A stretch of 7,581 nucleotides of DNA from JAQUCI01 sp964553255 (lineage in GTDB: Bacteria; Bacillota_I; Bacilli_A; Erysipelotrichales; Erysipelotrichaceae), in NCBI GenBank assembly GCA_964553255.1, contig CAZKJS010000048.1:1-7581 (forward strand). The letters are read 5' to 3'. The notes under the pieces were generated by a model. It searched no databases. It worked only from the letters and a program-made list of their open reading frames with translations, and was not told the DNA's origin. Both the position numbers and the translations under genes were made by a program. Within the stretch, counting starts at the first letter, position 1. Each line of letters begins with the position of its first letter. Below, in pieces: positions 5,585 through 7,581 of the stretch.

Positions 5585-7301
5585 TCTCCTTAATCCTTTG
5601 TTCATAAGATTCAAGATTAAGCTTCTCAACCGCATTCATTGCGATAGTCAAAGCTTGCGTATAATCACCATTACGATAATTAAGTTCTGCCCTTGTAAGT
5701 TCAGAATCAAGATCAGCGTAAGTTGAACGATATTTATTACCAAAAACAATCGTATTTTCTACCATTAAAGCCATCCCTACCAAATTGTTAACGTTGTTAA
5801 ATAACATGTAGATAAAATCAATCGCTTCAGCTAATGTTGTCGTTAATAAAGTTGGATTTAATGGTACCTCTTCTAAAAGATTTTGTAATGTACGAATATA
5901 TTCATTAGCTTTAGAAACATCTCCGTCATAACGCTCTGAAATAGCTGGTAAGCGATGTTTCTTTATTTTTGTTTGGATCTCATTCATGATCAAATGTAGT
6001 TTCAATAATTGCTTCTTAGCTCTTTCTTCATCGGTTCTGATCAAGTCTAAACCTGATTTAAGTTCTTTTAAAGAAATATATACGGTGTTTATCTCTTGTT
6101 CAAATTCTTTTAAGGAAATCAATATGGTGGAAGCAGGAATCGTATGCTCATCACATAATTTAGCTAAACGTTCTGACATTTGATCAAGATCATCAATCTT
6201 AAGCTTAGCTTCACTAAGATTTTCCTCGATATTATCATAACCATAACGCTGCGATACTTTTAAGTATATTTGCTCAATCTGCTCAAGCATCTCCTTAGTA
6301 TTAGCAAGCATCAAAAAGCTTTCATTCTTCAAAACAACAAGTTCATCATAAGCTTTGTTCTCGCGATCAATTTGAATCAATAATTGTTCTAAACGCGTTT
6401 GATAGTTACTTAAATTCTCAGTGATCTGTTCAAGCTCAGCCTGACGAAGTTGTGATATGTCTTGTTTTAGTGTCTCAGTGATAACTTCGATATTCTTAAG
6501 CACATCAAGATGATTCAAAAATATCCCTTTTTGCTTACAGATTGAATAATTCTCAGAAACATTATCAATTAGCTTGGGAATAGTTCCACGAGCACTTACT
6601 AACAGTGCCGGTAGCTCATCAATTATCTGACGAATATTAACTAATGATGTCGCTATTTCATCAACAATCGCTTTGGCTTTATTAAAATCGCTGGCATACA
6701 TTAGTTCCTCAAAATCAGTAAACTGGTTTTCAATTCTCACCAACATACCATTAATAGCATCACTACTAAACGCAAATGCGTTAACATTCTGATTTATTGC
6801 ATTTTTTATTTCTCTAAAATCTTCCTTATACTTGTTTATTTCATCTCTTTGTTGTGTCTCTTGTAGTAAGATATTATCAAGATCACGATCAAGTTTATTA
6901 ACTTCATTTGTATTGCGCTCAAGCATACCATCAAGATCGATCACATTCAACTTAGCTGCTTTTAAATTGCCAGAAACAATATTATCTTCCATTTCCGCTA
7001 ACATTTCAGTAATTTGTTTAAGCCCCACATGAACGCTATCAAAAGTATCTTTATAAGTGTTGACTTGGCTTTGTAAACTAGCATCAACCCGCGCTAGTGC
7101 TACCGCTTTATTCAATTTAAATGATAAAGGAATGCTTTTTATTGAATTATATCTGATTTCAAATTCATTTAAGGCTTTTTGACAATTCTTGATCTTACTT
7201 TTTCGAATGATCAAACTAATTATTGTCAAAATGAAAATGCCAGCTAAAGCGATCATGACTTCAATTTGCGTCATAAATGCCAGAATTTGTTCCCAATCCA
7301 T
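5565..7301 (-). CDS. ezrA: Septation ring formation regulator EzrA
   Basis: EzrA is a membrane-anchored protein of low-GC Gram-positives that binds FtsZ, restrains Z-ring assembly away from mid-cell and links the ring to wall synthesis proteins. The 578-residue product fits the family (about 560-575). It has one N-terminal membrane segment (about 13-33, MIALAGIFILTIISLII) with the short N-terminus outside, followed by basic RKSKIK, then a long cytoplasmic region of charged heptad-like helices consistent with the spectrin-like repeats of EzrA. The C-terminal signature is clear: FGNKYRS (520-526), then an FRxxxYxxAL-like NYRNGDYTQAL (about 541-551) and AVEKL. Start ATG has GAGGTGA with 4 nt spacing. 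The gene is first in the run and has a predicted promoter just upstream; its 3' end overlaps the desulfurase start by 20 bp and contains that gene's ribosome binding site. Confidence 0.95.
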   Translation of the reverse strand: MDWEQILAFMTQIEVMIALAGIFILTIISLIIRKSKIKNCQKALNEFEIRYNSIKSIPLSFKLNKAVALARVDASLQSQVNTYKDTFDSVHVGLKQITEMLAEMEDNIVSGNLKAAKLNVIDLDGMLERNTNEVNKLDRDLDNILLQETQQRDEINKYKEDFREIKNAINQNVNAFAFSSDAINGMLVRIENQFTDFEELMYASDFNKAKAIVDEIATSLVNIRQIIDELPALLVSARGTIPKLIDNVSENYSICKQKGIFLNHLDVLKNIEVITETLKQDISQLRQAELEQITENLSNYQTRLEQLLIQIDRENKAYDELVVLKNESFLMLANTKEMLEQIEQIYLKVSQRYGYDNIEENLSEAKLKIDDLDQMSERLAKLCDEHTIPASTILISLKEFEQEINTVYISLKELKSGLDLIRTDEERAKKQLLKLHLIMNEIQTKIKKHRLPAISERYDGDVSKANEYIRTLQNLLEEVPLNPTLLTTTLAEAIDFIYMLFNNVNNLVGMALMVENTIVFGNKYRSTYADLDSELTRAELNYRNGDYTQALTIAMNAVEKLNLESYEQRIKENASSAS

Positions 7302-7445
7302 AAAGTCACCTCATTTAATTCATTGTATCATAATTAATATCATATTTATCATTAAACATTAATCCTATGTGTCACGTTTATCTTAGTGTCAAATAAGTGT
7401 GGAATAAAATAAAGAGATAAAACTAAATAGAAGTAAGAAATGGAT
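7302..7445. other. Intergenic region upstream of ezrA with GTGTCA repeats
   Basis: This 144-bp stretch has no gene. On the plus strand it holds GTGTCA at 7369-7374 and 7386-7391 and a further GTGT at 7397-7400. Nearer ezrA, TATCAT occurs three times (7326-7331, 7338-7343, 7347-7352), that is ATGATA on the ezrA strand, overlapping the predicted -10. Downstream of the partial gene at 7446 the minus strand is pyrimidine-rich, but no convincing terminator hairpin is seen. The GTGTCA cluster could be protein-binding sites or the end of a mobile element. Confidence 0.4.
7322..7330 (-). promoter_or_regulatory. Predicted extended -10 promoter element of ezrA
   Basis: TG-A-TACAAT (7330-7322) matches an extended -10 (five of six in the hexamer), 20 bp before the ezrA ATG. 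No good -35 is found at 16-18 bp (GATAAA and TGATAA each match only two positions), which an extended -10 can tolerate. A perfect TTGACA exists further up (7392-7387) but has no -10 box at proper distance. The leader would be short and already includes the GAGGTGA ribosome binding site. Confidence 0.5.
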
Positions 7446-7581
7446 TTAGTTAGAGTAGTTAAATATCTTTAACCAATTAGAAGTAGATGACTTATGATAA
7501 CGATTTATAGGTTCAAATATTGAGAGATCAATAGGAGAACCTATTTTAATTTGATCATTAATCTTCGTTTTATTACGAGAG
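7446..7581 (-). CDS. C-terminal fragment of an unrecognised protein, cut by the window edge
   Basis: One minus-strand frame is open from the window edge for 44 codons to a TAA at 7448-7446; the other two frames are interrupted by stops. The visible end includes KINDQIKIGSPIDLSIFEPI and WLKIFNYSN, a mix of basic, polar and aromatic residues as in real globular C-termini. I do not recognise the family. Trp is TGG, as in the neighbours. An 8-bp inverted repeat (7507-7514 with 7537-7544) lies within it. The short repeats about 50-75 bp after its stop would fit the end of an insertion sequence with this as transposase, but nothing in the visible residues proves that. It could equally be an ordinary chromosomal gene upstream of ezrA. 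Confidence 0.45.
   Translation of the reverse strand, partial: SRNKTKINDQIKIGSPIDLSIFEPINRYHKSSTSNWLKIFNYSN

Noticed and set aside
5585..5635. Longer desulfurase start at ATG 5635
   Set aside because: The extra 17 residues overlap ezrA further, are unlike family N-termini, and better start signals exist at 5584 or 5575.
5986..7032. Two plus-strand open frames (5986-6183 and 6832-7032) opposite ezrA
   Set aside because: Serine-rich antisense shadows of coiled-coil codons; no independent support.
7387..7392. Perfect TTGACA upstream of ezrA as its -35 box
   Set aside because: The best -10 candidate (TAGGAT) is 19 bp away and poor; the extended -10 near 7322 is a better fit.
7507..7544. ATAGGTTC/GAACCTAT inverted repeat as a terminator or attachment site
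   Set aside because: It has a 22-base spacer, lies inside an open reading frame and has no T tract or other site features.

Overview
This is a housekeeping stretch of an AT-rich, low-GC Gram-positive chromosome (Bacillota). EzrA, an NifZ-type cysteine desulfurase beside a ThiI without a rhodanese domain, and the ffh-rpsP-khpA-rimM-trmD order all point to Bacilli, Erysipelotrichia or related lineages. Tryptophan is encoded by TGG (EzrA Trp3, Ffh Trp439) and TGA serves as a stop (rimM), so the standard code is used and the cell is not a derived Mycoplasma-type mollicute. The genus cannot be named from this sequence.

All eight complete genes are on the minus strand, so they are transcribed from high to low coordinates. 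Right edge: the last 44 codons of an unrecognised gene (7446-7581), then about 145 bp of non-coding DNA with short GTGTCA repeats and a probable extended -10 promoter. Next comes ezrA (cell division), followed with overlapping ends by a cysteine desulfurase and thiI (4-thiouridine in tRNA), and then, after only 20 bp, ffh (SRP GTPase). A 72-bp gap follows that holds a strong-looking promoter (TTGACA, 16 bp, extended TG-T-TAAAAT) built into two palindromes. Then come rpsP (ribosomal protein S16), khpA (KH-domain RNA-binding protein), a hairpin with a T tract, rimM (30S maturation) and trmD (tRNA m1G37 methyltransferase). The first 69 bases lie beyond trmD and contain no convincing gene; the L19 gene rplS often follows here but does not begin inside the window.

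The genes form a translation-related set: sulfur transfer from cysteine to tRNA (desulfurase to ThiI), protein targeting (Ffh), the small ribosomal subunit (S16 and RimM), an RNA chaperone (KhpA) and tRNA modification (TrmD). Spacing suggests one long readthrough operon, ezrA to trmD, with an internal promoter before rpsP and a possible attenuator before rimM. No phage, defence, CRISPR or secondary-metabolite system is visible. The points most worth a second look are regulatory: the palindromic rpsP promoter, the khpA/rimM hairpin with a competing pairing that covers the rimM ribosome binding site, and a terminator-like hairpin inside the start of the desulfurase gene. Two substitutions at normally conserved TrmD positions also deserve a check.
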